Shown piece by piece: positions 6,626 through 12,919 of a DNA stretch of 14,225 nucleotides. Within the stretch, counting starts at the first letter, position 1, and every line of letters begins with the position of its first letter. The stretch spans positions 1-14,225 of the forward strand of contig CAMCJO010000016.1 in the NCBI GenBank assembly GCA_945875135.1, written 5' to 3'. Origin of the DNA: an uncultured Porphyromonas sp. GTDB taxonomy: Bacteria > Bacteroidota > Bacteroidia > Bacteroidales > Porphyromonadaceae. The notes beneath the pieces were generated by a model, which made no database searches, was not told the DNA's origin, and worked only from the letters and a program-made list of their open reading frames with translations. A program made the position numbers and the translations under genes.

Positions 6626-7962
6626 AAAGGTGTATCGGTTGGCGTGTGAGAGGTGGTGTGCGTGGTCCTCGTGGTGTGACGACCAGGTCCTAGGAGTAGG
6701 AAGAGTGCGCCCAGCAGGAGCGTATAGATGGAGATGAGGACGGGGCGAATGAAAGGATCGTAAACTAGCTCCAGCTCGGTGGTTGTAGCCCAGCGTCCTC
6801 GCTCCTGATCGTAGTTGAGCTGATAGACATACCATCCCTCGGTCTTGAGCGGATCATTGACAGAGATGGTTGCTTCGCCCATGCCTCCGCTCTTGAGGAT
6901 GTATTCGACCTGAGAGTAGTACTGCTTTGGCTCGGGGTAAGGCATTACGATGCTCAGGCTGTCAGGTAGAGCCAATGCTCGGTAGGGTATGAGGTAACTG
7001 CCACAAGAGACCCAGCCCGAGTAATGCTCCTGACCTCTAGAGGCCTGAAGGCGTACGGCTGGTGCCCCTCCACTGGAGGCAAACGGCTTGTAGACCAGCT
7101 CCTCCTGAGTGATGACGGGAGCACCTAGAGGGAGGTACTCCTCGACTTTTATCTGCCAGTCGCTCAGGGAGCCTTGCTGGGGAACGGTGTCGATGGAGAG
7201 TGCGGCACTGCCTTTGCTGGGTTTGACCGCCTGACCACTCTTGCCGTCCAGCAGAATGAGCTGAGGCGGGTACTCATCCATGTGAAACTTTTTGAGCTTG
7301 AGTGCTATGGGTAGCTCGACGAGCTGCATGCCATGATCATAGTCCGCTCCGCGCCACTCAATGCGCCCCTCCTCGAGTACCATGCGGTAGCGCTGTATGG
7401 AGCCTCCGCTCAGCAGGGCAAAGAAAAGAAAGCAGAAGAGCCCCACGTGGTTGAGCACAAAGCCTATATCCTGCCAATGCCAGCGCATACGTGTCAGGCG
7501 ACGTACTGAGATAGAGCCTAAGATGAGGAAGAGGTAGAGGTAGAGCAGGTTGAAGGGATAGGAGTGTACCATCGAGCTCCAGCCACTGCGGTGTAAAAAG
7601 CCTGAAAGCCCGGCCGTCACCGTCGGGGGAGCCTGCACGCAAAAGCCCATGATGAGGAGTAACACCAAGCACCCGCCGAGTGCTGTGAGCGTAGCTGCTG
7701 GCGACAGGACAAAGAGAACGATCGTCGGTGTGCGTCGTCCCGCATAGAGCCGGCTACCTCGTAGACCTATATAGAGGGCGGCGACTACGAGTGCTACCGA
7801 GATGATGATGCTGACGGGAGCTGTGTAGAAGCCTGCAGGTATGGGGCCCATGATGTATTGCCATAGGTAGCCGACGAGGAGGATCCCCGCGAGGATGATG
7901 AGTGCCTCAGGGTAACCCCATGGGCGGGCCCAGGTCTTGCTGCTAGAGGAGGGTGTTGCCAC
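6619..7962 (-). CDS. resB: ResB/CcsB-like cytochrome c biogenesis protein
   Basis: This is the partner of CcsA in system II cytochrome c maturation; the pair forms the synthase that handles heme and the apocytochrome on the outer face of the membrane. The 447 residues contain hydrophobic helices at about 19-37, 48-66, 80-107, 136-152 and 165-185, a soluble exported domain at about 190-410, and a last helix at about 412-430 followed by a short His/Thr-rich tail. His172 (LNHVGLF) in the fifth helix is a candidate heme ligand. The apparent start is GTG at 7962; no in-frame ATG precedes the first helix. The soluble domain is poorly conserved in this family, so the call rests on topology plus overlap with ccsA. 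In some bacteria, such as Wolinella NrfI, the two are a single fused protein. Confidence 0.88.
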   Translation of the reverse strand: MATPSSSSKTWARPWGYPEALIILAGILLVGYLWQYIMGPIPAGFYTAPVSIIISVALVVAALYIGLRGSRLYAGRRTPTIVLFVLSPAATLTALGGCLVLLLIMGFCVQAPPTVTAGLSGFLHRSGWSSMVHSYPFNLLYLYLFLILGSISVRRLTRMRWHWQDIGFVLNHVGLFCFLFFALLSGGSIQRYRMVLEEGRIEWRGADYDHGMQLVELPIALKLKKFHMDEYPPQLILLDGKSGQAVKPSKGSAALSIDTVPQQGSLSDWQIKVEEYLPLGAPVITQEELVYKPFASSGGAPAVRLQASRGQEHYSGWVSCGSYLIPYRALALPDSLSIVMPYPEPKQYYSQVEYILKSGGMGEATISVNDPLKTEGWYVYQLNYDQERGRWATTTELELVYDPFIRPVLISIYTLLLGALFLLLGPGRHTTRTTHTTSHTPTDTPLC

Positions 7963-7987
7963 AGTGTGTATGTTATTGTATGAAAGG

Positions 7988-8521
7988 TCAGTCTGCGAGA
8001 GACGATAGGTAGCGAGCGATGCCTCGGCGGATGGATATGAGTCCGAAGCGTGACGGATCGATCTCTGCAGGTGCGAGCCAGCTGAGTTGCGCTACGTCGT
8101 CCATAGCTCTTACGGCAGGCATCTCGCTCGGTAGCTGAACCGTGTAGAAGAGATCTAGCGTCGGCACGAGGAAGTCGCTGTAAAGGTAGCTGTTGGGCAG
8201 AGAGAAGGCGTAGGCAAACTGCTCCGTGGGGAGTCGTAGTCCGCTCTCTTCGCATAGCTCTCGCTGCGCAGCCTCTTCGCCCGTCTCGCCCTTGTCTACG
8301 AAGCCGCCTGGGAGGTCTAGCGTCCCCTTGGCGGGCTCTTTGCCTCGGGTCGCCACGAGTAGCCGGCCCCGCAGATCCCGCACGAGGAGGGCCACCGCGG
8401 CACTCGGGTTGTGGTAGTAGGTGAAGCCACAGCTCTGACAGTGCTGCGCCTTGATGCCATGCGCCTCCAAGCGATCAGCACCACAGCGCGGACAGTAGTC
8501 GAAGGTCTCGCGTTGGCTCAT
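7988..8521 (-). CDS. Nudix hydrolase with N-terminal zinc ribbon
   Basis: Nudix enzymes hydrolyse a nucleoside diphosphate linked to another moiety, using divalent metal. The 177-residue protein has a zinc ribbon at the start (C10, C13, C28, C31 in CPRCG and CQSCG) and an exact Nudix box at 73-95: G73, E79, then R87-E88-L89, E91-E92 and G94. The zinc ribbon plus Nudix layout recalls NADH pyrophosphatase NudC, but the protein is shorter and lacks NudC's long N-terminal domain, so the substrate is not assigned. Its ATG at 8521 lies two bases after the stop of the ROK kinase gene, so both are probably on one message. A stop 25 bases ahead of resB suggests the message continues. Confidence 0.93.
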   Translation of the reverse strand: MSQRETFDYCPRCGADRLEAHGIKAQHCQSCGFTYYHNPSAAVALLVRDLRGRLLVATRGKEPAKGTLDLPGGFVDKGETGEEAAQRELCEESGLRLPTEQFAYAFSLPNSYLYSDFLVPTLDLFYTVQLPSEMPAVRAMDDVAQLSWLAPAEIDPSRFGLISIRRGIARYLSSLAD

Positions 8522-8523
8522 AC

Positions 8524-9492
8524 TTATAGGTTCCGTTCGCGAGCTAGTGAGGCTGCACCTAGTACGGCCGCTTGTCCCTTAGGAAGTGAGCTGAGAAGGA
8601 TCTGGATAGAGCCTTTGTAGATGTGGAGTAGTGATTCGTCAAAAGCTTTGCGCACCGGCTGTAGGAGCAGGTCTCCACACCGTGCTACGCCACCGAAGAG
8701 TACGAAAGCTTGCGGTGCTGAGAAGCAAGCAAACTGCGCCAAGGCGCGTCCCAGTATCTCACCTGTCTCCTCGAAGACTTGCCGCGCTAATGAGTCGCCC
8801 GTTGCTAGAGCTACCTCAGCCACAGTCTTGCTGGTCAGCTCTTCGTCAGGTATATCACAGAGTTCGCTCCACATACCTTGCTCCAGACAGAGCTTCTTCA
8901 GGCTCACGGCACGTCGTGCTACGGCAGGTGCAGCGACAGAGGCTTCGAGACAACCATATCGTCCACAGCCACAGAGCTGATGCGGTTCACCCACAGCTAA
9001 GTGTCCTAGCTCTCCGGCTTTGCCTTGGTAGCCACGTATGAGGCGACCATCGGCATAGATACCGCTACCCACGCCTGTGCCGAGGGTTATCTCGACAAAG
9101 TGGTCTAGCCCACGCGCCACGCCGTAGCTATGCTCCCCGAGCGCACTCGCATTGGCATCATTGTCTAGGACGACGGGTAGTCCTGTACGTGCCGAGAGTT
9201 CAGCGACGATAGGACTGATGCCAGCCCAGGGTAGATTGACCGCCTCTTCGATACAACCAGAGAAGTAGTTGGCATTCGGAGCTCCGATGCCTATTCCGAC
9301 GACCTGGTCTGTTAGGCCTGAGTTAGCGATCATTTGTGCTATCTGCTGGCTCAGCGCCTCGACGTAGTCTGCGAAGAGGCTTCCGTTTTGCTTCGTCAAG
9401 AACGTCTGCGAAGCGACTATTTGCCCCTCATCATCGACGATGCCCAGCTCTGTGTTGGTACCACCTATGTCTATGCCTAAGTATAGTGACAT
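8524..9492 (-). CDS. ROK-family sugar kinase (glucokinase-like)
   Basis: A cytoplasmic ATP-dependent sugar kinase of the ROK family, probably glucokinase or an N-acetyl-hexosamine kinase. The 322 residues show the phosphate-binding loop DIGGTNTELG at about 8-17, the catalytic aspartate D112 in LDNDANASALGE, the adenosine-side GTGVGSGIY at about 138-145, and the zinc motif made of H164 (GELGHLAVG) with C174, C176 and C181 (CGCGRYGC), followed by E183, which contacts sugar in the family. No N-terminal winged helix is present, so it is an enzyme rather than a NagC-type repressor. It appears to be the first gene of a cluster with the Nudix gene, resB and ccsA. Sugar specificity cannot be read from sequence alone. 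Confidence 0.92.
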   Translation of the reverse strand: MSLYLGIDIGGTNTELGIVDDEGQIVASQTFLTKQNGSLFADYVEALSQQIAQMIANSGLTDQVVGIGIGAPNANYFSGCIEEAVNLPWAGISPIVAELSARTGLPVVLDNDANASALGEHSYGVARGLDHFVEITLGTGVGSGIYADGRLIRGYQGKAGELGHLAVGEPHQLCGCGRYGCLEASVAAPAVARRAVSLKKLCLEQGMWSELCDIPDEELTSKTVAEVALATGDSLARQVFEETGEILGRALAQFACFSAPQAFVLFGGVARCGDLLLQPVRKAFDESLLHIYKGSIQILLSSLPKGQAAVLGAASLARERNL

Positions 9493-9516
9493 GTTGTTGC
9501 TCTATATAATATAAGG

Positions 9517-9588
9517 AGTGGGCAATGCTTAGTAGCTCGACAGACTCTCTAGAGGAGGATATGTCTCGCTCACTTAGCATTGCCCACT
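9517..9588. terminator. Large stem-loop between the C69 dipeptidase and ROK kinase genes
   Basis: AGTGGGCAATGCT (9517-9529) pairs perfectly with AGCATTGCCCACT (9576-9588). Three further pairs follow inside after a T-T mismatch, and the loop is about 37 bases. It begins 28 bases past the dipeptidase stop and ends 24 bases before the ROK ATG. The minus-strand downstream flank is CCTTATATTATATAG, A/T-rich but not a T-run; the plus-strand flank is TTTGTTATT. It probably ends the dipeptidase message. A ROK promoter should lie in or beside it, but no consensus -7 box is seen. Confidence 0.55.
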
Positions 9589-9616
9589 TTGTTATTACAT
9601 ATATTGCTCTTAGGGC

Positions 9617-11272
9617 TTACTCATTGATTTTGAGCAGATCGCCAGTCGTCTCAGCGATACGCTCGTAGTAGGCCTTGTCGTAGCCAGGGAAGTAAGGCAT
9701 ATCGCTCAGACCATAGCCGTTGGTCTTGAACTGGCCGTTCTCCTCCTTCTTCATGTTTCCATCCATATACTTGACGAGTAGGTACTCGCCGAGCTTCTTC
9801 CAGCGATGTGTCGCATAGTCAGCTGTCTCGCAGGAGAAGGTCGTGAGGACTTCACGAGCCTTCATCGGGTCTTGCTTGTAAATGGCTAGAGCCTGCTGAT
9901 CGATCTCCGAGACGATCTTGTCGAAGCTCTGCTCCAGCTGCTGCTGTACGGGACGAATATCCTTCATCATAGGTGCATAGCGTGCATAAGCCATATTGGC
10001 TACCCAGTTGTGGATCCAGAATGCACTCGTCCAGGAGAAGTGCATCATATCGCCATTGCCCACACGGTAGCACTCAGGCGTGCGGAGTGAAGAGCAGTAG
10101 ACAGGCGTAAAGACAGCCGTATTGGCATCATCTACACCAAACCACAAGATGCTGAAAGCGTCTGGCAGGTTCGGTCTGAGCTGAGCTACTAGCACGAAGC
10201 CCGTCTGCTGTGTAGCGATGGCACGCTCATTGACGTAGGTCTGACCATCTACTTCGAAGGTCATCGGGCGCCAGCGGTAAGGCACAGCGTAGGGACCAGC
10301 ACCTACGTCCTTAGTCATATCCATCGGTGTACCCTCGTAGTGGTCACGCATCATGTCTCGTACGTCAGCGACAGAGAGCTTGCGGTTGGGGACAACGTAG
10401 AGTGGCATAGGCTTGGAGGCCTTTTCGTCACCCATGACAAAGCGCTCGTACTGCTTCATGTTGTCGCTAAACTTATTGAAGAACGCCCATACACGCGCCT
10501 CGCAGCCACGTAGCCCACCTGGTGTGTAGGGGTTGTAAGCCTTTTGGAAGCTAAAGTCCTTGTCAGAACCCTTGAAGAAGCCTCTCTCACGAGCGAAGTC
10601 GATCACGTCGGGAGCGTAGAGACAGTTCTCGGGATCGTTGAACTTGATCTGCTGTATACGTGCTTGGTTAGCATGTGCAGAGATTGCATTGTCAGGGATA
10701 CGCATAGCGACCCATACAGCGCCCTTGCCGTACTTACCCTTGCTGACTAGCTCGAGTACCCACGCCTCGTTTTTGTCTGCTATGGAGAAGCTCTCGCCAG
10801 AGCTAGCGTATCCATACTCCTTGACCAGTGTAGTCATCACCTCGATAGCCTCGCGAGCAGTCTTAGCGCGCTGCAAGGTTACATAGATGAGGCTACCGTA
10901 GTCCATCACGCCGTTAGGATCCATCAGCTCCTCACGACCGCCCCATGTAGACTCTGTGATAGCTAGCGCGTGCTCATTCATATTGCCGATGACCGAGTAG
11001 GTGTGTGCCACCTCAGGTATCTGTCCGAGCGGCTTGCCTGAGTCCCACTCAGTGATTTGTCGCATAGATCCAGGAGCGTGATCGGCAGCTGGCCAGTAGT
11101 ATAGCTCACCGTAGAGCGTGTGTGAGTCAGCACTATAAGAGATCATCACCGATCCATCGGCGGAGGCCTTCTTGCCAACGAGTAGCCCTGTGCAGGCGTA
11201 GCTCTGGCTCGTGCCTAGGAGTAGAAGTGTAGTGAGTAGGACTGAGAGCCTAGTCAGTGCATTCTTTGTCAT
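9617..11272 (-). CDS. Exported C69-family dipeptidase (Ntn hydrolase)
   Basis: Family C69 enzymes cleave dipeptides through an N-terminal cysteine nucleophile, fitting amino-acid-fermenting Bacteroidales. The 551 residues begin with a Sec signal peptide (MTKNALTR, then hydrophobic VLLTTLLLLG) ending SQSYA. Cys27 follows directly in CTGLLVGKKASADGS, the conserved nucleophile segment. Cleavage by signal peptidase I would therefore expose Cys27 as the mature N-terminus and could activate the enzyme. The residues before the Cys (S-Y-A) do not make a good lipobox. Other family-typical segments are SYSADSHTLYGELYYWP, NEHALAITESTWGGRE, SGESFSIADKNEAWVLEL and PYRWRPMTFEVDG. The length is normal for the larger secreted Bacteroidetes members. 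The gene is flanked by its own promoter and a downstream stem-loop, so it is likely monocistronic. Confidence 0.93.
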   Translation of the reverse strand: MTKNALTRLSVLLTTLLLLGTSQSYACTGLLVGKKASADGSVMISYSADSHTLYGELYYWPAADHAPGSMRQITEWDSGKPLGQIPEVAHTYSVIGNMNEHALAITESTWGGREELMDPNGVMDYGSLIYVTLQRAKTAREAIEVMTTLVKEYGYASSGESFSIADKNEAWVLELVSKGKYGKGAVWVAMRIPDNAISAHANQARIQQIKFNDPENCLYAPDVIDFARERGFFKGSDKDFSFQKAYNPYTPGGLRGCEARVWAFFNKFSDNMKQYERFVMGDEKASKPMPLYVVPNRKLSVADVRDMMRDHYEGTPMDMTKDVGAGPYAVPYRWRPMTFEVDGQTYVNERAIATQQTGFVLVAQLRPNLPDAFSILWFGVDDANTAVFTPVYCSSLRTPECYRVGNGDMMHFSWTSAFWIHNWVANMAYARYAPMMKDIRPVQQQLEQSFDKIVSEIDQQALAIYKQDPMKAREVLTTFSCETADYATHRWKKLGEYLLVKYMDGNMKKEENGQFKTNGYGLSDMPYFPGYDKAYYERIAETTGDLLKINE

Positions 11273-11325
11273 AGTTCTTGATTACTATATTGTTAGGATT
11301 GATATGTGCAGTATATAAACGAAGA

Positions 11326-11363
11326 AATCACCAACCTCCCACGCTGTGGTGCGATTGGTGATT
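11326..11363. promoter_or_regulatory. Inverted repeat at the dipeptidase transcription start (operator or 5' leader stem)
   Basis: AATCACCAA (11326-11334) and TTGGTGATT (11355-11363) are a perfect 9-bp inverted repeat, with a nested CCAC-GCT-GTGG (11339-11349) inside. The promoter-proximal arm begins one base past the -7 box and spans the predicted start point, the place expected of a repressor operator. If transcription starts at or before 11363 it would also form a stem at the very 5' end of the mRNA. Confidence 0.45.
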
Positions 11364-11364
11364 C

Positions 11365-11372
11365 CAAAGATA
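11365..11372 (-). promoter_or_regulatory. -7 promoter element of the C69 dipeptidase gene
   Basis: TATCTTTG on the minus strand matches TAnnTTTG. A TGTG 18 bases upstream (11391-11394) is a weak -33 candidate and lies within the arm of the upstream terminator stem. The predicted start, near 11359, gives a leader of roughly 85 bases. Confidence 0.6.
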
Positions 11373-11374
11373 CG

Positions 11375-11436
11375 AAAAAAAGAAAGAAGGCACAGGGGAA
11401 CAACCATATCGATAAAAACATTTGTGCCTTCTTTCT
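11375..11436 (-). terminator. Intrinsic terminator downstream of the restriction-modification operon
   Basis: AGAAAGAAGGCACA (11381-11394) and TGTGCCTTCTTTCT (11423-11436) form a perfect 14-bp stem with a 28-base loop. On the minus strand it is followed by six more T residues (11380-11375). It would stop minus-strand transcripts coming from the restriction-modification genes about 280 bases past their last stop. Its downstream arm overlaps the -33 region of the dipeptidase promoter. Confidence 0.75.
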
Positions 11437-11716
11437 GGTGCCCGTAGCGTCCTCGTAAAAAGCTTAAATCCAAAGACAGGCACAGCGCGTGTCACCACGC
11501 AATACATTTATTTTACTTCCGAGACCCGCACTCGCGCGGGTTTTTCTGACTCCTTAGAGAATCTACTGATGGGAAGGTTTAATTGGGAAGACGAAAAAGA
11601 GAATCGATGTCAGTTTTGGCTTGCCCGCTCCCTAAGCAATGACAGCTACGCCTAGATTTCTAGAACGAAACAGAGGTTTTGTAAGTTTGAAAGTGTCGCT
11701 TAGCTATGCTTTTTGG
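11437..11716. other. Gene-free stretch with an orphan plus-strand terminator
   Basis: No convincing protein gene is present on either strand. The stretch contains a small stem GCGTG-TCAC-CACGC (about 11489-11502) followed by A/T-rich DNA, and a stem CCCGC-ACTCGC-GCGGG followed by TTTTT (about 11524-11545). It also has an imperfect TGTCA/TGACA inverted pair near 11608 and 11640. On the minus strand it would be the 3' untranslated region of the restriction-modification message. What the plus-strand terminator serves is unknown. Confidence 0.5.
11524..11545 (+). terminator. Orphan intrinsic terminator on the plus strand
   Basis: CCCGC and GCGGG flank a six-base loop and are followed directly by TTTTTC on the plus strand. 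It has the form of a standard rho-independent terminator, yet no plus-strand gene is recognised upstream within this window until the distant T9SS cargo gene. An unannotated small RNA ending here is possible. Confidence 0.55.
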
Positions 11717-12919
11717 TCACTCCTCAGACGCATCTTGCGTAAACTGGTCATAACGTTCGTAGCCATTACGACAGAAGTCTATCTTATATGTAGCTGGAGC
11801 CTCTGAGCTTTCCACCTTTCTTACCAATATGCTGTCCATACCATACTTATTGAGCGTATTCATAGTTACTAGCTCACCTTCTTTGAGTTGTAGCACATCT
11901 CTTAGGATCCACTTGCCTAGGTCTTGATTCGGATTTGACATTAAGGCTTTTCCGCCAGCCTGACACACTTTAGCCAAGAGACTTACCCCATTTGGCAGTA
12001 TTAAGGTAAAGGGAGTGTCTCTATCTGGGAAGAAGTCTGGATAAGACCGATGGATCTGCTTCGGTATTGGTATATACACCTCATTCGGCTGACGTGGTCG
12101 TCCTCCTGCATTCCACTGATTGAGGCCACTCTTGGCGGGGACATACTTGCTACCCCTGCGAACTCCATAGAGAGGCAGCACTACGTAGCGACTCCCCTTG
12201 GCAAGATGCTCCTGTGCAGGTGTAGTCGTGGCAAGGTCTGGCATCAAGCGCTCTAGTAGAGAGAATGGATCTTGAAGTATCTCTATCGGGACAGCCTTAT
12301 GCTCTGATGGCGTGACAAACCGCATCATGAGTACAGACTTGCTATTGTTAAATGAGTAGTCGTGATGTCCGTCTGTAAAAGAGATGCTCCCCGCATTCCC
12401 CTCCTTGACCGACTTAATAGCATCTACATCAATCAGTGGATAGGGGTGATTAAATATCTCTAGTAGCTCCTCCCGTCGTCCTACTATATGGTATAGGCTG
12501 TCTGTCAGTCCATAGGTGCGCTGAGAGAATAGAATCCGCTCATTTCTAAACTGAGCCAGCTGTCTTGCCAAGTCTAGCCCCTTGTACTTATTTAGTTCAG
12601 CTCGAAGGGAGTTAAACTCCGCGACCTTTTCTAGCTTGTGACTCTTGCCTAAGATAAAAGTCTTTATTCCGATACCCAGTTGACCAATACGGGCATCATA
12701 AGCCGTACATAGCCGAGCATCATTGATGGCACTATAGTAAGTGCAGAAGAGATTCTCGACCAGTCGATAATCAATGTAAGGAGTGCTACTCTCTGAGAAT
12801 AGACGCGACAGCTGAGAAACCACTGCAAGCATCTTGAAGTAGCGATCGTTGCTTTGCCAACTCTGTTTGAAGCTGGTTAAATCTACCGAGGGGGTAGAAC
12901 CTTGACTATTTGCTGACAT
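11717..12919 (-). CDS. Probable type II restriction endonuclease, family not identified
   Basis: Position as the second gene of an operon with a C5-cytosine methyltransferase, overlapping its end by 37 bases, makes this the likely cognate restriction enzyme. The 400-residue protein has no signal peptide or membrane segment. The N-terminal half contains ENLF (E55), YDARIG (D75) and GIGIKTF (K86). The D75...K86 pair with E55 could be a PD-(D/E)xK-type nuclease centre, but the usual acidic residue two before the Lys is a Gly, so this is tentative. A DGHHDYSFNNSKSV segment lies near 173-186. The C-terminal part, about 260-375 (FPDRDTPFTLILPNG, LLAKVCQAGGKALMSNP, LGKWILRDVLQLKEGELV), resembles in outline a B3-like DNA-binding beta-barrel as found in NgoFVII/EcoRII-type enzymes. 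No phospholipase D HxK motif is seen. Base composition is A/T-richer than in the genes to the left. Confidence 0.72.
   Translation of the reverse strand: MSANSQGSTPSVDLTSFKQSWQSNDRYFKMLAVVSQLSRLFSESSTPYIDYRLVENLFCTYYSAINDARLCTAYDARIGQLGIGIKTFILGKSHKLEKVAEFNSLRAELNKYKGLDLARQLAQFRNERILFSQRTYGLTDSLYHIVGRREELLEIFNHPYPLIDVDAIKSVKEGNAGSISFTDGHHDYSFNNSKSVLMMRFVTPSEHKAVPIEILQDPFSLLERLMPDLATTTPAQEHLAKGSRYVVLPLYGVRRGSKYVPAKSGLNQWNAGGRPRQPNEVYIPIPKQIHRSYPDFFPDRDTPFTLILPNGVSLLAKVCQAGGKALMSNPNQDLGKWILRDVLQLKEGELVTMNTLNKYGMDSILVRKVESSEAPATYKIDFCRNGYERYDQFTQDASEE

Noticed and set aside
6626..6835. Seventy-codon upstream extension of ccsA
   Set aside because: It lies wholly inside resB, is rich in His, Pro and Arg with no hydrophobic pattern, and a well-placed ATG overlaps the resB stop.
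11285..11473. 62-codon minus-strand reading frame over the dipeptidase promoter
   Set aside because: It passes through a terminator stem and T-run and through the promoter, so it is unlikely to be translated.
11437..11545. A tRNA gene ahead of the orphan terminator
   Set aside because: No TTCRA T-loop, acceptor stem pairing or CCA-flanked cloverleaf could be found.
11422..11655. 77-codon plus-strand reading frame in the large gap
   Set aside because: It starts at a TTG, crosses an intrinsic terminator stem and has no recognisable domain or ribosome binding site. I keep it only as part of the gene-free stretch.
11717..12919. Phospholipase D-type (NgoFVII/BfiI) nuclease domain in the restriction enzyme
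   Set aside because: No HxK(x4)D motif is present; only the C-terminal DNA-binding part recalls those enzymes.
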